From JBFGFX01 sp965232455 (lineage in GTDB: Bacteria; Pseudomonadota; Gammaproteobacteria; Steroidobacterales; Woeseiaceae), in contig OZ246981.1 in the NCBI GenBank assembly GCA_965232455.1, positions 62,001 through 126,000 on the forward strand: DNA of 64,000 bases, given 5' to 3'. A program made the position numbers and the translations under genes. The notes under the pieces are model-generated. The model had not been told where the DNA came from. It searched no databases and saw nothing but the letters and a program-made list of their open reading frames with translations. The stretch's first letter is position 1. Each line of letters begins with the position of its first letter. Below are positions 1 through 9,261 of the stretch, piece after piece.

Positions 1-1134
1 AAAACCGATGACCGAGACGATTCCGACGGCCGTGCCGGTTACGGCGGCCGGCACCTTGGCTTCCTCGAACAAAGCGAAGTAGAGACCGCGCAGGCCGAAG
101 ATCGCGGTGCAGGTCAACAACGTGTTTCCCAGCAGCACCCACGCGGCGCCCGGAACCGGCGTCGTCAATGCGAAAAACAGTTGCGACACCAGCAATATGA
201 CGAACGCGATGACCGTCATGCGGGTGACGTTGAATCGATCACCGAGCATGCCCGCGCCGAGGGCCGCCACCGGCCGCATCCAGGAAGCGATGGCGACAAT
301 GCGCGCCGCCTCGATTTCGTTGACGCCGTATCCCTGCACGGCGTAGAGCGAATAGTTGTCGAAACCTTTGTAACCGACGTAAGCGCACACGACGATTACC
401 GCCTGCAGCCAGACTGCCGGCAGTCGTAACACGGAGACGATATGCGTCAACGCGCTGTCCGTGTGGGGTTTCCAGTTTTCGAGATCGCTTTCGCCGGCCG
501 GGTGACCGTCCGCTATCGCAAACCACACGAAGGCGCCGGCGGCAGCCGTGAGCGCTGTGTATCCGTAGATGACGATACGCAGCGCGTCCTGCTTCTCGGC
601 GAGCGATGCCGTCGACTGGTCTTCGGGAAACACGAAACCGAACACCGCAACCGCGAGAGACGCGAACACCGCGGCAAGCAGGCCGCGGCCGCCGTCGAGC
701 AGTCCGTAGGCCCGTCCCTGTTTGTCCTCCCCGCCCCAGTCACGAGTCGCGCGAATGAGCGCCGCCCAGAAAAACAGTATCGTCGTGACGCCGAAGAACC
801 CCCAGAGCACGGTTGCGCCGCGATAGTCGGGGAACGTCGCCATGTAGATTCCACCCGCGGCGGTGGCCCATAACGAGAGCGCCAGCAGCTTGCGGGCGGG
901 ATATCGATCGGCAAGCGGGCCGCCGAGAAAATAGGAGAGCATGGCAAAAATACCGTAAATACCCTGGGCGGCTCCCAACTCGGTGTTCGTGAGTCCAAAC
1001 ACCTCGAGGACGGTCGGCCGAAAGAAGCGGGCCAGATGGAACGGTAAGGCGAACACCGCCTCGCCCGCCAGGATCAGGCCGACCATGAAGGTGACCCGGT
1101 GGAGGAGCCGCGATTTTTCTGCCAGGTCAGTCAC
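1..1134 (-). CDS. MFS transporter, partial (3' end outside window)
   Basis: The frame stays open for 378 codons and runs off the left edge, so the C-terminus is missing. The translation is strongly hydrophobic with repeated membrane segments. A first transmembrane helix lies around residues 12-35, and a typical MFS loop follows helix 2 (GGPLADRY, near residues 69-76). I chose GTG at 1134, which overlaps the 3' end of the upstream dioxygenase gene by 8 bases and suggests translational coupling. It is an inner-membrane secondary transporter, and its substrate cannot be read from the sequence. Pairing with a PhyH-type dioxygenase suggests uptake or export of a small molecule that enzyme acts on, which is only inference. 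Confidence 0.85.
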   Translation of the reverse strand, partial: MTDLAEKSRLLHRVTFMVGLILAGEAVFALPFHLARFFRPTVLEVFGLTNTELGAAQGIYGIFAMLSYFLGGPLADRYPARKLLALSLWATAAGGIYMATFPDYRGATVLWGFFGVTTILFFWAALIRATRDWGGEDKQGRAYGLLDGGRGLLAAVFASLAVAVFGFVFPEDQSTASLAEKQDALRIVIYGYTALTAAAGAFVWFAIADGHPAGESDLENWKPHTDSALTHIVSVLRLPAVWLQAVIVVCAYVGYKGFDNYSLYAVQGYGVNEIEAARIVAIASWMRPVAALGAGMLGDRFNVTRMTVIAFVILLVSQLFFALTTPVPGAAWVLLGNTLLTCTAIFGLRGLYFALFEEAKVPAAVTGTAVGIVSVIGF

Positions 1135-1963
1135 AGACCACGGGTTCCCGACGTTGGAGTGTAATGGATCTTCCGGACCCGTTGCCTGGATACACGCGGC
1201 GGTTCGCGCCCGGGTAGGCGTAACCGTTGATCAGCACTCTACGGTATTGCCGCGAGGTGTTCTCGAAGCTCGCGTGGGCGGTATAGGGACCGAAAAACAG
1301 GGTATCGCCGGGTTTTGCCAGAATCGTCACGGCTTCTTCTTCGTGAAACTCCGGCGGTCGTTTTGCGGCGTAGCCGGAATCGTCATAGTCGTGATCGCCG
1401 AAATTCACCCGGCCCCATGTCGAGCTGCCGGGGATGAACTTCAGCGGTCCGGAATTGGCGGTCATCTCGTCGATCGCGATCAGGGTCTGTACGAAGCTGC
1501 CGCGGCCGTTGACGTCGATCCAGGTTCGATTGCCTTTGTCACGATGCTGGATATCCTGATGCCAGCCGAAGATCACGCCGTCGCCGGGCCGTTTGAAGTG
1601 AGCCTGGCTCAACAGCTGGTCCATCACGTCGCTCGCCAGCAGCTGCGCGCACGGTGCAATCAGCCGCGAGTCGGCGCCGATCTCCAGCAGATACGGCTGG
1701 CTGCCGCCGGCCCAGACGACGCGCTTGATCACCTGCGAGCCGTTTTTTTCTCCCAGCACGAAATGTGAGCCTCGGTGCGTTCCGCTGGCGCCGAGACCGG
1801 CGGCGATCCGCTCCAGGTCGTCGAAAGACGCCTTCATCCGCGCGATTTCGTCAGGACGAAACAGCGCCGTTTTCATGATCCAGCCGACGGTAAAAAAATC
1901 CTCGATCTCTCGATCGCTCAGGCGGTTTTCCGGCGCGACGTCTCGTGTCGTGCTGCTGTGCAT
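1127..1963 (-). CDS. phytanoyl-CoA dioxygenase (PhyH) family protein
   Basis: A 278-residue non-haem iron 2-oxoglutarate dioxygenase of the PhyH family. The iron ligands are visible: HxD at H135/D137 (in FGWHQDIQH) and the distal His near residue 230 (GPYTAHASFE). An Arg-rich stretch about ten residues later (RQYRRVLING) probably binds 2-oxoglutarate. The frame is open back to 2020, but ATG 1963 is preferred: an AAGGA sits about ten bases upstream, and the extra 19 residues do not look like the family. It is cotranscribed with the MFS gene, with an 8-base overlap. Relatives hydroxylate fatty acyl-CoAs, ectoine or small metabolites; the substrate here is unknown. Confidence 0.85.
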   Translation of the reverse strand: MHSSTTRDVAPENRLSDREIEDFFTVGWIMKTALFRPDEIARMKASFDDLERIAAGLGASGTHRGSHFVLGEKNGSQVIKRVVWAGGSQPYLLEIGADSRLIAPCAQLLASDVMDQLLSQAHFKRPGDGVIFGWHQDIQHRDKGNRTWIDVNGRGSFVQTLIAIDEMTANSGPLKFIPGSSTWGRVNFGDHDYDDSGYAAKRPPEFHEEEAVTILAKPGDTLFFGPYTAHASFENTSRQYRRVLINGYAYPGANRRVYPGNGSGRSITLQRREPVVCD

Positions 1964-2119
1964 CAAATGCGGGTTCCTTGCGAGGTGGCCAGAGCATAAC
2001 GCGCCCCGTCCGTCGAACATAGCCCCGTGCGGACCGGTGGCGACATCTGAAGCCGGCGACCGGCTCAGGTAGACTCTTTCTGAAACGCAGATTTTGTCGA
2101 CGTCCAGGAGTCATCAATC

Positions 2120-3196
2120 GTGCAGATGAGACAATTCGAGACCCGAAAAGACGAGCTTTCGCAGACCAGGATAAGTGCGTACGACGCGCCGTCGCCTGAC
2201 GACGGTGAGATATTGGTCAAGGTCGAAAGTTTCGCGTTAACCGCCAACAACGTCACCTATGGCGTCGTCGGCCAGAAAATCGGCTATTGGAGGTTTTTCC
2301 CGGTTGACGAAACCTGGGGAATCATTCCCGTCTGGGGATTTGCCGAGGTTATCGATTCCAGGCACACGGACGTGGGCGTGGGCGAACGCCTGTACGGTTA
2401 CCTGCCGATGGCCACGCATCTCCGGCTGCGGCCGGCCAAATTGGCCGGGCCGCGCCTGATCGATGCAACGGCGCATCGCGCCGAATTACCGGCCGTCTAC
2501 AACGCTTACAGCCGCACGAATCATGAGCCCGGTTATGATCCGGCGCTGGACGATGAGCGCATGCTGCTGTTCCCTCTGTACGCGACCTCTTATTGCCTCT
2601 ACGATTTCCTGCGCGACAACGACAACTTCGGCGCGGAGCAGGTCGTCATCTGCAGCGCATCGTCGAAAACGGCCATAGGCCTGGCTTATGCGTTGCGGAG
2701 CGATGCGGAGGCTCCCCGTCGAATTGCGCTTACGTCGCCGCGCAATCTCTCCGCGGTGCAAGACCTGAATCTGTACGACCAGGCGTTTGCTTACGCCGAT
2801 TTCGCACGCATCGACAACTCGCTGCCCACGGTCATCGTCGACATGTCCGGCAACGGTGCGGTACTGTCGGATCTGCACGCGCACCTCGCCGGCAACATGC
2901 GTTTCACCTCAAACGTCGGTCTGACGCACTACGATGCCAACGACATGGGGCCGGACTTCATCCGCGACCGCAGTGCGATGTTTTTCGCGCCGGGCCACAT
3001 CAAAAAGCGTGCTGAAGACTGGGGTCCGGGCGAGTTCGAAAAAAAGGCGATGACGTTCTGGCGGGAGGCCGCGCAGCGAAGCCGCGAGTGGCTGCGGATA
3101 GAGCGGGTTTCGGGCTTGAACGCTCTGAGCGCGGCTTACGGCGAGGTGTTGTCGGGATCATCTTCACCCGCCAAAGGGATCGTTGTCTCTTTGTAA
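2120..3196 (+). CDS. DUF2855 family protein (MDR-like fold)
   Basis: 358 residues. The N-terminus resembles a medium-chain reductase domain (DDGEILVKVESFALTANNVTYG, then a GVGERLYGYLP turn). The central part resembles a Rossmann domain (QVVICSASSKTAIGLAYAL), as in the quinone-reductase-like DUF2855 family. No zinc-binding cysteines of classical alcohol dehydrogenases are seen. The start is GTG 2120, with AGGAG nine bases upstream; an in-frame ATG at 2126 is the alternative. The gene diverges from the PhyH gene and converges, nine bases apart, on the DUF6265 gene. No reaction has been assigned to this family as far as I know. Confidence 0.8.
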   Translation: MQMRQFETRKDELSQTRISAYDAPSPDDGEILVKVESFALTANNVTYGVVGQKIGYWRFFPVDETWGIIPVWGFAEVIDSRHTDVGVGERLYGYLPMATHLRLRPAKLAGPRLIDATAHRAELPAVYNAYSRTNHEPGYDPALDDERMLLFPLYATSYCLYDFLRDNDNFGAEQVVICSASSKTAIGLAYALRSDAEAPRRIALTSPRNLSAVQDLNLYDQAFAYADFARIDNSLPTVIVDMSGNGAVLSDLHAHLAGNMRFTSNVGLTHYDANDMGPDFIRDRSAMFFAPGHIKKRAEDWGPGEFEKKAMTFWREAAQRSREWLRIERVSGLNALSAAYGEVLSGSSSPAKGIVVSL

Positions 3197-3205
3197 GCGG
3201 CCGAA

Positions 3206-3733
3206 TCAGTCCTGCCGTTTGTAGACCAGTTTCTGCTCACGCAACTCGTCGTCGCTGCGCATCACGATGTAGCCGTCGATGTTGTCGTTATCGCGACGAT
3301 AAAAGCTCAGGCCAGAGAAATGCAGCTCGTCGTCGTCGAATTTAACCAGACGGAAATCGACGAACTCCGCTTTTTCCTCCCAGGCCGTAAAATCCGGGTT
3401 GAAGTGTTTGACTTTCAGGCTGAGCGTGCCGTCTTCCACGGACAGCAGCAGTATTTCGTAGAATGTCACCTGCTCACCGCCGATGAGTTTGAACGTTCCG
3501 ACCATCGATCCCGCCGATGGCGGGCTCCAGACCTGCTCGAAGCGCTGCCCGAACGCCGTGCCGGACCAGGAGCCGACGAGCCATCGGGCATCCGCCAGAC
3601 TTGCCGCCGGCGGCGTTTCGCCGTCAGTGAGACGGAACGTATGCTCCGTGCTCGGCTCTGCCGCCAGCGCGGACCCGCCGGCAAACAGGGACGAGAGTAC
3701 CAGGCAGGAACACAGTCCACGGATGCCGATCAC
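3206..3733 (-). CDS. exported DUF6265 family protein
   Basis: 175 residues with a clear signal peptide (residues 1-25, cleavage after a SALA motif). The core, LVGSWSGTAFGQRFEQVW..PPSAGSMVGTF, matches the DUF6265 pattern, a lipocalin-like beta fold. It starts with GTG at 3733, 13 bases after the stop of the upstream amidohydrolase and behind AAAGGG, so it is probably the last gene of the amidohydrolase operon. The function is unknown. A periplasmic location fits the exported amidohydrolases before it. Confidence 0.8.
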   Translation of the reverse strand: MIGIRGLCSCLVLSSLFAGGSALAAEPSTEHTFRLTDGETPPAASLADARWLVGSWSGTAFGQRFEQVWSPPSAGSMVGTFKLIGGEQVTFYEILLLSVEDGTLSLKVKHFNPDFTAWEEKAEFVDFRLVKFDDDELHFSGLSFYRRDNDNIDGYIVMRSDDELREQKLVYKRQD

Positions 3734-3746
3734 GACCTGAGACCCT

Positions 3747-5069
3747 TTACTGGCGAAAGGCCGGCGGTACGCCGGACTCGGTTTGCAGATAGCGGTCCCG
3801 AAGAAGCGTCTGCCGGCTGATCATCGGTATCGACCTGCCGCGAATGAAGACCTGTTCGGGGTAGTTGCCGAGTTCGAGCGGATCGTCCGGCCAGATCACG
3901 AGGTCGGCTTCCTTGCCCGCCTCGATGCTGCCAATGCGGTCCGCCACACCGTAAATCTCTGCCGGCGCCAGGGTGATCGCTCGCAGCGCATCGTCCCAGG
4001 ACAAACCCTCGGATACCGCATTGCCGGCCGATTGCGTGATGTTCCGTGCGTTGTGCGTATGACTTTGCGGGCCGGCAAACGCAAGCTGCACACCCGCGGC
4101 GATCAGTAGGGTCGCAGAATCGCGTCGTGCGTTGACGCGGTCGAAATTCGACGGCAGGTTGGCGGTTGGCGCCATCAGAACCGGGATGTCGGCCGCGGCA
4201 AGCTGTTCGGCCACCATCCACGCCTCGGTGCCGCCGGCGATGATTGCGCGGATGCCGTACTCCTCGGTCAGGCGAATGAGTACCTCCATGTCGCTCGCGC
4301 GCTCGACGCCCGCGAGCAAAGGAACATCGCCGGTCAACACGTTCTGCAAGGCTTCGAGATCGGCGACGCTGTGGACGTAAGCGCGGCGCTGACCGCGCTC
4401 GAATGCGTTTTTGTTGGCGCGGTAGTCGTTCGCTTCGTCGAGCGCGTTACGCAGGACGAGCAGGGGTGATGCGCGGGATTCGCCGGCCAGCCCGCTGCCG
4501 TTTTCACCGAGGTTGACAACCAGAGCGGCGGACCGTTTGTCGACGTTCCCGGGTCCGTCACCCAGGTTAACGACGGCCGCCAGTCCGGATATGACGTGGC
4601 TGCTGTTGCCCTCGCCGTCCGCACCCGCAGCCTGCGGGGCGGTTAGCGCGCGCGTAATGCCCTCGATCCGGTTGACGGCAATGAGCGTCGAACGGGGGTT
4701 ATAGGCGTCCGCGACGTCGAACGCGGCTGTGAACCGGTCGCCTCGTTGCACGGCATCCAGCGGGCCGGCCGAAAAGCCGACCTCTTCCAGCCCAATCTGA
4801 CCGTACGGCGTAAACAAACCCGGTGTCACCACTTTGCCGGCAGCGTTGACGATGGTTGCGCCCGATGGCGCCGAGACGTTGTTGCCCACCGCGGTCACAA
4901 TACCGTCTTCGATGATAACGGTTGCGTTTTCGATCGTGCCGGCCTGGCCAACGGTGTGCACGGTCCCGCCGACGATGGCCGTGGTCTGTCCGGCGGCCAC
5001 CCCGCCGGCAAAACCGGTGACGACCGCAACCGTGATGACGACGGTCGGTTTGGCAAGCAGGCGAATCAT
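3747..5069 (-). CDS. exported amidohydrolase-like protein lacking the HxH motif
   Basis: 440 residues with a signal peptide (residues 1-26) and the amidohydrolase-superfamily frame. It has the N-terminal beta-sandwich (GTVHTV...IIEDGIVTAVG), the strand leading to the barrel (GKVVTPGLFTPYG) and the C-terminal strands (GSIEAGKEADLVIW). Where active members have DxHxH it reads TPYGQIG, so the first metal-binding histidines are gone. An HTHN appears late (near residue 347), but the canonical ligand set is incomplete. It overlaps the upstream amidohydrolase by four bases (ATGA) and has a GGAGGTG ribosome site. It may be a non-catalytic partner of the upstream enzyme. Confidence 0.85.
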   Translation of the reverse strand: MIRLLAKPTVVITVAVVTGFAGGVAAGQTTAIVGGTVHTVGQAGTIENATVIIEDGIVTAVGNNVSAPSGATIVNAAGKVVTPGLFTPYGQIGLEEVGFSAGPLDAVQRGDRFTAAFDVADAYNPRSTLIAVNRIEGITRALTAPQAAGADGEGNSSHVISGLAAVVNLGDGPGNVDKRSAALVVNLGENGSGLAGESRASPLLVLRNALDEANDYRANKNAFERGQRRAYVHSVADLEALQNVLTGDVPLLAGVERASDMEVLIRLTEEYGIRAIIAGGTEAWMVAEQLAAADIPVLMAPTANLPSNFDRVNARRDSATLLIAAGVQLAFAGPQSHTHNARNITQSAGNAVSEGLSWDDALRAITLAPAEIYGVADRIGSIEAGKEADLVIWPDDPLELGNYPEQVFIRGRSIPMISRQTLLRDRYLQTESGVPPAFRQ

Positions 5070-6436
5070 TGTGCACCTCCGTTCAATGCCGAGGTTCCCA
5101 GCGAGAAATCCGTTACCGGATTGGCGGACGGGTTGTCCCGATCGTAGACGAGAGCGCCGTCGATGTAGACACGGTCCGCGCGCGTGTAAACACTAAAGGG
5201 ATTTCCGCTCCAGAGGACGACGTCGGCCATCTTGCCGGCCTCCAGCGTGCCGACCGTTTCGTCGATGCCCAGCGATGCGGCGACGTTGCTGGTGATCCAT
5301 TGGATCGCTTTTTCGGGCGGGATGTCGATGCCGACCCTTGCCGCGGCGCCCATGACCTTGGCCGTTTCCTGGTTCAATTGCTGGATTCCGATGGCGTCGT
5401 CGGAGTGTATGATCGCGCAGGCGCCGGCGCGGTCGACGAGCGCGGCGTTCTCGCGGATACCGTCATAAGCCTCCATTTTGAATCCCCACCAGTCCGCCCA
5501 GACGGCGGCGCAGGTGCCGTTTTCCGCCAGCAGGTCGGCGATCTTGTACGCCTCCACCGCGTGATGAAACGCGGTGATTTTGTAGCCGAACTCCTCGGCG
5601 ACGTCGAGCATGATCGACATCTCGTCACCGCGGTAACAGTGATTGTGGACCAGGATCTCGCCGTCCAGGACACCCGCCAGGGTTTCGAGTCTGAGATCGC
5701 GCGTCGGCGCTTCACCCTCGCCACGGGCGGCGGCCGCCATTTTGTCGCGATATTCGGCGGCTTCGATCCACGCGGCGCGATAGCCGGCGACGTTGCCCAT
5801 GCGCGTCGACGGTGCGGTCCCTTTGCCGCCGTACACGCGTTTCGGGTTCTCGCCGCAAGCCATCTTCAGTCCGTGCGGCGCGCCCGGAAATTTCATGCTC
5901 TGTACGTCGCGGCCGGGAACGTTTTTTAAGGTCACACTGCGACCGCCCACCAGGTTCGCGGAACCCGGCAGCACCTGAAGCGCGGTGACGCCGCCCGCCA
6001 GCGCCGTCGCGAACCCGGGGTCGTGCGGCCAGACGCTGTGTTCGGCCCAGACTTCGGCCGTCACCGGCCCCGTCGCTTCGTTGCCGTCCGAATGTGACTC
6101 GGTGCCGGGCGACGGGTAGACCCCGAGATGCGAGTGGACGTCGATGATACCCGGCGTAATCCAGCGGCCGCCGGCGTCGACGACGTCGGCGTCACCTGCG
6201 TCGAGCCCCGCCCCAACCGCGGAAATCCTGCCTTCTCTGAGCAACACATCGGCGTTGTCCAGTCGAGCGCCCGTGCCCGTCAACACCGTGGCGCCACGGA
6301 GCAGGGTAGCGCCGCTGGGGAGCGGCTGGTAACGGCTGGCAAACGGCTCCGGGGTTTCGTCGGCGGTTTTGCCGTCCGGCTCACACGCGGCCAGACATAT
6401 CGAAACGGTCGCGAGTGCGATAACGGGTTTTATCAC
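5066..6436 (-). CDS. amidohydrolase family lipoprotein
   Basis: About 456 residues from GTG 6436, which is preceded by GGAGAGG at eight bases. The frame is open to 6529, but only the later start gives a clean lipoprotein signal peptide, with lipobox LAAC near residue 16. The amidohydrolase features are complete: DVHSHLG after the GIID strand, VHNHCYRGDEM, FHHAVEAYKI, an IHSDDA metal/catalytic Asp region, and a GTLEAGKMADVVLW C-terminal strand. The architecture resembles imidazolonepropionase-like or peptidase-type amidohydrolases of envelope proteins. First gene of a three-gene operon with a degenerate paralogue and a DUF6265 protein. The substrate is unknown. Confidence 0.87.
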   Translation of the reverse strand: MIKPVIALATVSICLAACEPDGKTADETPEPFASRYQPLPSGATLLRGATVLTGTGARLDNADVLLREGRISAVGAGLDAGDADVVDAGGRWITPGIIDVHSHLGVYPSPGTESHSDGNEATGPVTAEVWAEHSVWPHDPGFATALAGGVTALQVLPGSANLVGGRSVTLKNVPGRDVQSMKFPGAPHGLKMACGENPKRVYGGKGTAPSTRMGNVAGYRAAWIEAAEYRDKMAAAARGEGEAPTRDLRLETLAGVLDGEILVHNHCYRGDEMSIMLDVAEEFGYKITAFHHAVEAYKIADLLAENGTCAAVWADWWGFKMEAYDGIRENAALVDRAGACAIIHSDDAIGIQQLNQETAKVMGAAARVGIDIPPEKAIQWITSNVAASLGIDETVGTLEAGKMADVVLWSGNPFSVYTRADRVYIDGALVYDRDNPSANPVTDFSLGTSALNGGAQ

Positions 6437-7018
6437 GGGATTTACCTCTCCAGTCGTTCCGTTTGTTTCGTTGTTTGCGGGGCGATCGAGAGCGACAGGT
6501 TTAGCACAAAAGTTGCGATCTTGTAACAAACAATTCCGTCCAACGGGGCGCGCACGACGCGCCTCGAGAAATGCGTGAGCCAGTCACCGTCAGGTTGACG
6601 TACCTGTTCGGGGTTTGGGGAACGCAACTGAAATGCCGGGAACTCCGGATATCACTTCCGGCGCCAAACAGCGTCCAGGACCGGCGCAGGTCGGGCACCG
6701 GTGGACGTCACTTCAACGCGGGCCGGTAACTCGACGGTGTTCCACGCCCACCCGCACGGTGGCTGGAATAGTCGAATCAAGCACCTACCGCTGAATTCGC
6801 CTCGAATCATCAGGAACCCGTCGTATTGCGTTGAATTGTCTAAATGAAAAGTAATTACCTGATTTGGCAGCGGTTTGGCTATTATCGTCAGGAAAAGAAC
6901 CTCGGACCTGACGCGTTGCAAAAGAACAATCGACATCTGCGCGCAATCGTTGACCGTCGTCGGCTCGGTAAACCGCGGACGCGTGATCTTGCACGCGCTG
7001 CTCGAAAGGGGAAACGTC
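6437..7018. other. 582-bp divergent intergenic region
   Basis: No convincing gene is seen on either strand; the open frames here are short and have no recognisable features. It separates the leftward amidohydrolase operon from the rightward patatin gene, so it should hold both promoters. Two weak candidates: on the plus strand a TATTAT at 6880-6885 with TTACCT 19 bases upstream, and on the minus strand a TTACAA/CTAAAC pair around 6505-6535. Neither is close to consensus. No repeat or terminator-like hairpin was noticed. Confidence 0.4.
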
Positions 7019-8023
7019 ATGAGCATCAACATTAACGGAGAAACGAAACGAATCGGCCTAGCGTTGTCCGGCGGTGGATTCCGGGCGGCGGCTTTCCACC
7101 TGGGCGTATTTCGAAAACTCGAACAACTCAATCTGCTGGACAAAATCGATTTGCTGACCTGCGTCAGCGGCGGCAGTATCGCCGGCGGTTATCTGGCGCT
7201 GAACTGGAATGACGGCAGTGTTCTGGACAAGCTGCACGACTATCTGAACACCCGATCGATTGCGGTATCTTCCGTACTGGGCGGGGTGTTCGATCCGTTT
7301 GACAGCCGTCTCGACAAACTGGCCAAGAGTTACGACGAGCATTTGTTCGGTAAAGCGAAACTCGAAACGCTGAAGAACGGGCCGCGCATCTACTTCAATT
7401 CGACCAATTTATCGACCGGGAACATGTTCTTTTTCGTCGCCGGCGGCGACGGCGAAGCGGAAATGGGCGAGTGGGAACTCGGCCAACAAACCGCGGACGA
7501 CACCCGCATCAGCCGCGCGGTGGCTGCTTCGTCCGCGTTTCCACCCGTATTTCCGCCGCTAAGACTGGATCAGGACGATTTCGATTCCGGCGAAGTCGAA
7601 TATGTGACCCTGACCGACGGCGGTGTCTATGACAATCTGGGCGTGAATCCGCTGTTTCGCAAGCGCAACGCGTTGGACTACGCAATCGTCAGCGACGCGG
7701 GTAAACCGTTTTCAATCGAGGAAAAACCGACGGAAAAAGGCAGCGTCGTACTCGTCGAAGCGCTCGATATCCTGATGGAGCAGGTCCGCGGTCTTCAATT
7801 CAGCCGACTGAAGCTCAAACATGCCGCCAACCAAGGCCCGAAACCGCTGTGGTTTTCGATCGACAGCGAGGAAGGCGAAGACCGGCAGGGTGACGCTGTT
7901 TTCGCTTCTTCTATCGGCACCAATCTCAAGAAGCTAAAAGATCGCGAACTCGACGTTTTGAGCCGGCACGCGGGAGCCCTTCTCGAACACCGTCTCAACC
8001 TGTATGCGCCCGAGCTGGTTTAG
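7019..8023 (+). CDS. patatin-like phospholipase family protein
   Basis: 334 residues from ATG 7019, with AAGGGG eight bases before it. The frame is open to 6875, but the patatin domain begins directly after this ATG. Patatin elements in order: oxyanion loop GLALSGGGFRAAAFHLG (residues 13-29), nucleophile Ser53 in CVSGGSIAGG, and catalytic Asp200 in TDGGVYDNLG. A Ser-Asp dyad lipase acting on acyl esters or phospholipids is expected. There is no signal peptide, so it is cytoplasmic or injected. The gene stands alone in its orientation before a methyltransferase gene. Confidence 0.9.
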   Translation: MSININGETKRIGLALSGGGFRAAAFHLGVFRKLEQLNLLDKIDLLTCVSGGSIAGGYLALNWNDGSVLDKLHDYLNTRSIAVSSVLGGVFDPFDSRLDKLAKSYDEHLFGKAKLETLKNGPRIYFNSTNLSTGNMFFFVAGGDGEAEMGEWELGQQTADDTRISRAVAASSAFPPVFPPLRLDQDDFDSGEVEYVTLTDGGVYDNLGVNPLFRKRNALDYAIVSDAGKPFSIEEKPTEKGSVVLVEALDILMEQVRGLQFSRLKLKHAANQGPKPLWFSIDSEEGEDRQGDAVFASSIGTNLKKLKDRELDVLSRHAGALLEHRLNLYAPELV

Positions 8024-8145
8024 AAACCGACGGTTCCGATCGGGCTGGTCCGCCGAGAGATCGGCTTCAACCGACAGTAGAAGTTCACGGCACAAGACAC
8101 GGTTAGCGGGATATCCGGCGGTCGCCAGTTCACCCGGGACCACGC

Positions 8146-9174
8146 GTGCCCACAAGCGGATTGTTATACTGGGATTTGTGTATTCAGCGGCGGGCGGCCG
8201 GTTTGGCGGGCAACCAAGACGAATCGACGACACTTGAGAGCTGGGACAACTATTGGCTGCATGCCGGGAACTCGTCCGCCTACTCCCGTGGCGGTGCGAC
8301 ACACCCGGCCGTGCGGGCATTCTGGGTCGAGTTCTTTGCGGCGGCGCGCGCCGAATTCGACGGTCCCCGGCTTGCCGACGTCGCCAGTGGCGGCGGCGCC
8401 GTTGCCGAGGCGGCGCTTGACGGTTTCGGGAAGGGCGGCGTTCAACTGACGTGTATCGATGCGTCCGCAACGGCGATAGCGGCGCTCGAAAAACGCTTTC
8501 CCGACATCTCGGCGATCGTCGCGGATGCCCGGGAGATGCCGCTGCCGTCGGCGAGTTTCGATATAGTCTGTAGCCAGTTCGGCGTCGAGTACGCCGGGCT
8601 CGATGCGATTGCCGAATCGCTTCGCCTGCTTTCACCGGGCGGCCGTCTGGCTTTGCTGTTACACCATCGGGGGGGTGGAATCCACCGCCAATGCGCCGCG
8701 AGTCTCGATGCCGTCCGGCAACTGCAGAGCGCCGGCTTCATTGGCAAGGCAGGCGCGATGTTCGAGGCCGGGTTCCGGATGTTGCGCGAAGGCGGTCGCG
8801 GCGAGTACGAAGCGGCGGTGAAGGAATTGATGCCCGCCATTCGTTCAGTGGAATCGATCATGCGGCGGCACGGACGGCAGGTCGCCGACGGCTCCATCGT
8901 GAAACTGTACACCGACGTTCGAGAGATGACCGCCCGCTTGCCGAACTACGACGAAGGCGAGGTGAACGCCTGGTTGGATCGAATGCGCGGCGAATACGGC
9001 GCGTACGAAGGCCGCATGGCGTCTATGTGCGAGGCCGCTGTCGATCAAGACGGGTTTGCGGAGATTTGCGCCGCGGTCGAGGCGGAGGGTGGCAAGTTAT
9101 TGCGCCACGAGGCGCTGATCAACGCCGACAGCGGCACGGCGCTCGCGTGGGTGTTGATCGCTGCGGCTCGTTAG
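8146..9174 (+). CDS. class I SAM-dependent methyltransferase
   Basis: Up to 342 residues. The SAM-binding motif I reads LADVASGGGAVAEAAL (near residue 80), followed by an acidic strand end (LTCIDAS), a VADAREMPLPSASFDIVCS motif and the post-motif LLSPGGRLALLLHH; this is a Methyltransf_11/25-type fold. The C-terminal half is helical and of unknown specificity. The start is doubtful: ATG 8146 gives the longest frame, but a -10-like TATACT at 8165-8170 and the lack of conservation-like sequence at the N-terminus favour TTG 8203. It converges on the sulfotransferase gene. Confidence 0.75.
   Translation: MPTSGLLYWDLCIQRRAAGLAGNQDESTTLESWDNYWLHAGNSSAYSRGGATHPAVRAFWVEFFAAARAEFDGPRLADVASGGGAVAEAALDGFGKGGVQLTCIDASATAIAALEKRFPDISAIVADAREMPLPSASFDIVCSQFGVEYAGLDAIAESLRLLSPGGRLALLLHHRGGGIHRQCAASLDAVRQLQSAGFIGKAGAMFEAGFRMLREGGRGEYEAAVKELMPAIRSVESIMRRHGRQVADGSIVKLYTDVREMTARLPNYDEGEVNAWLDRMRGEYGAYEGRMASMCEAAVDQDGFAEICAAVEAEGGKLLRHEALINADSGTALAWVLIAAAR
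8165..8170 (+). promoter_or_regulatory. possible -10 box for the methyltransferase gene
   Basis: TATACT, five of six bases matching the sigma-70 -10 consensus, lies 33 bases before the TTG at 8203. No good -35 is seen. It matters only because it would place the transcript start after ATG 8146. Confidence 0.25.
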
Positions 9175-9261
9175 ACGCACGCCCTGCCGGCGGCGTCCCG
9201 GCGCGACAGAACTCGACGCGCGCCTCGCGGGCGCTTCTACGGAAGTGATGACCCGCCAGCG

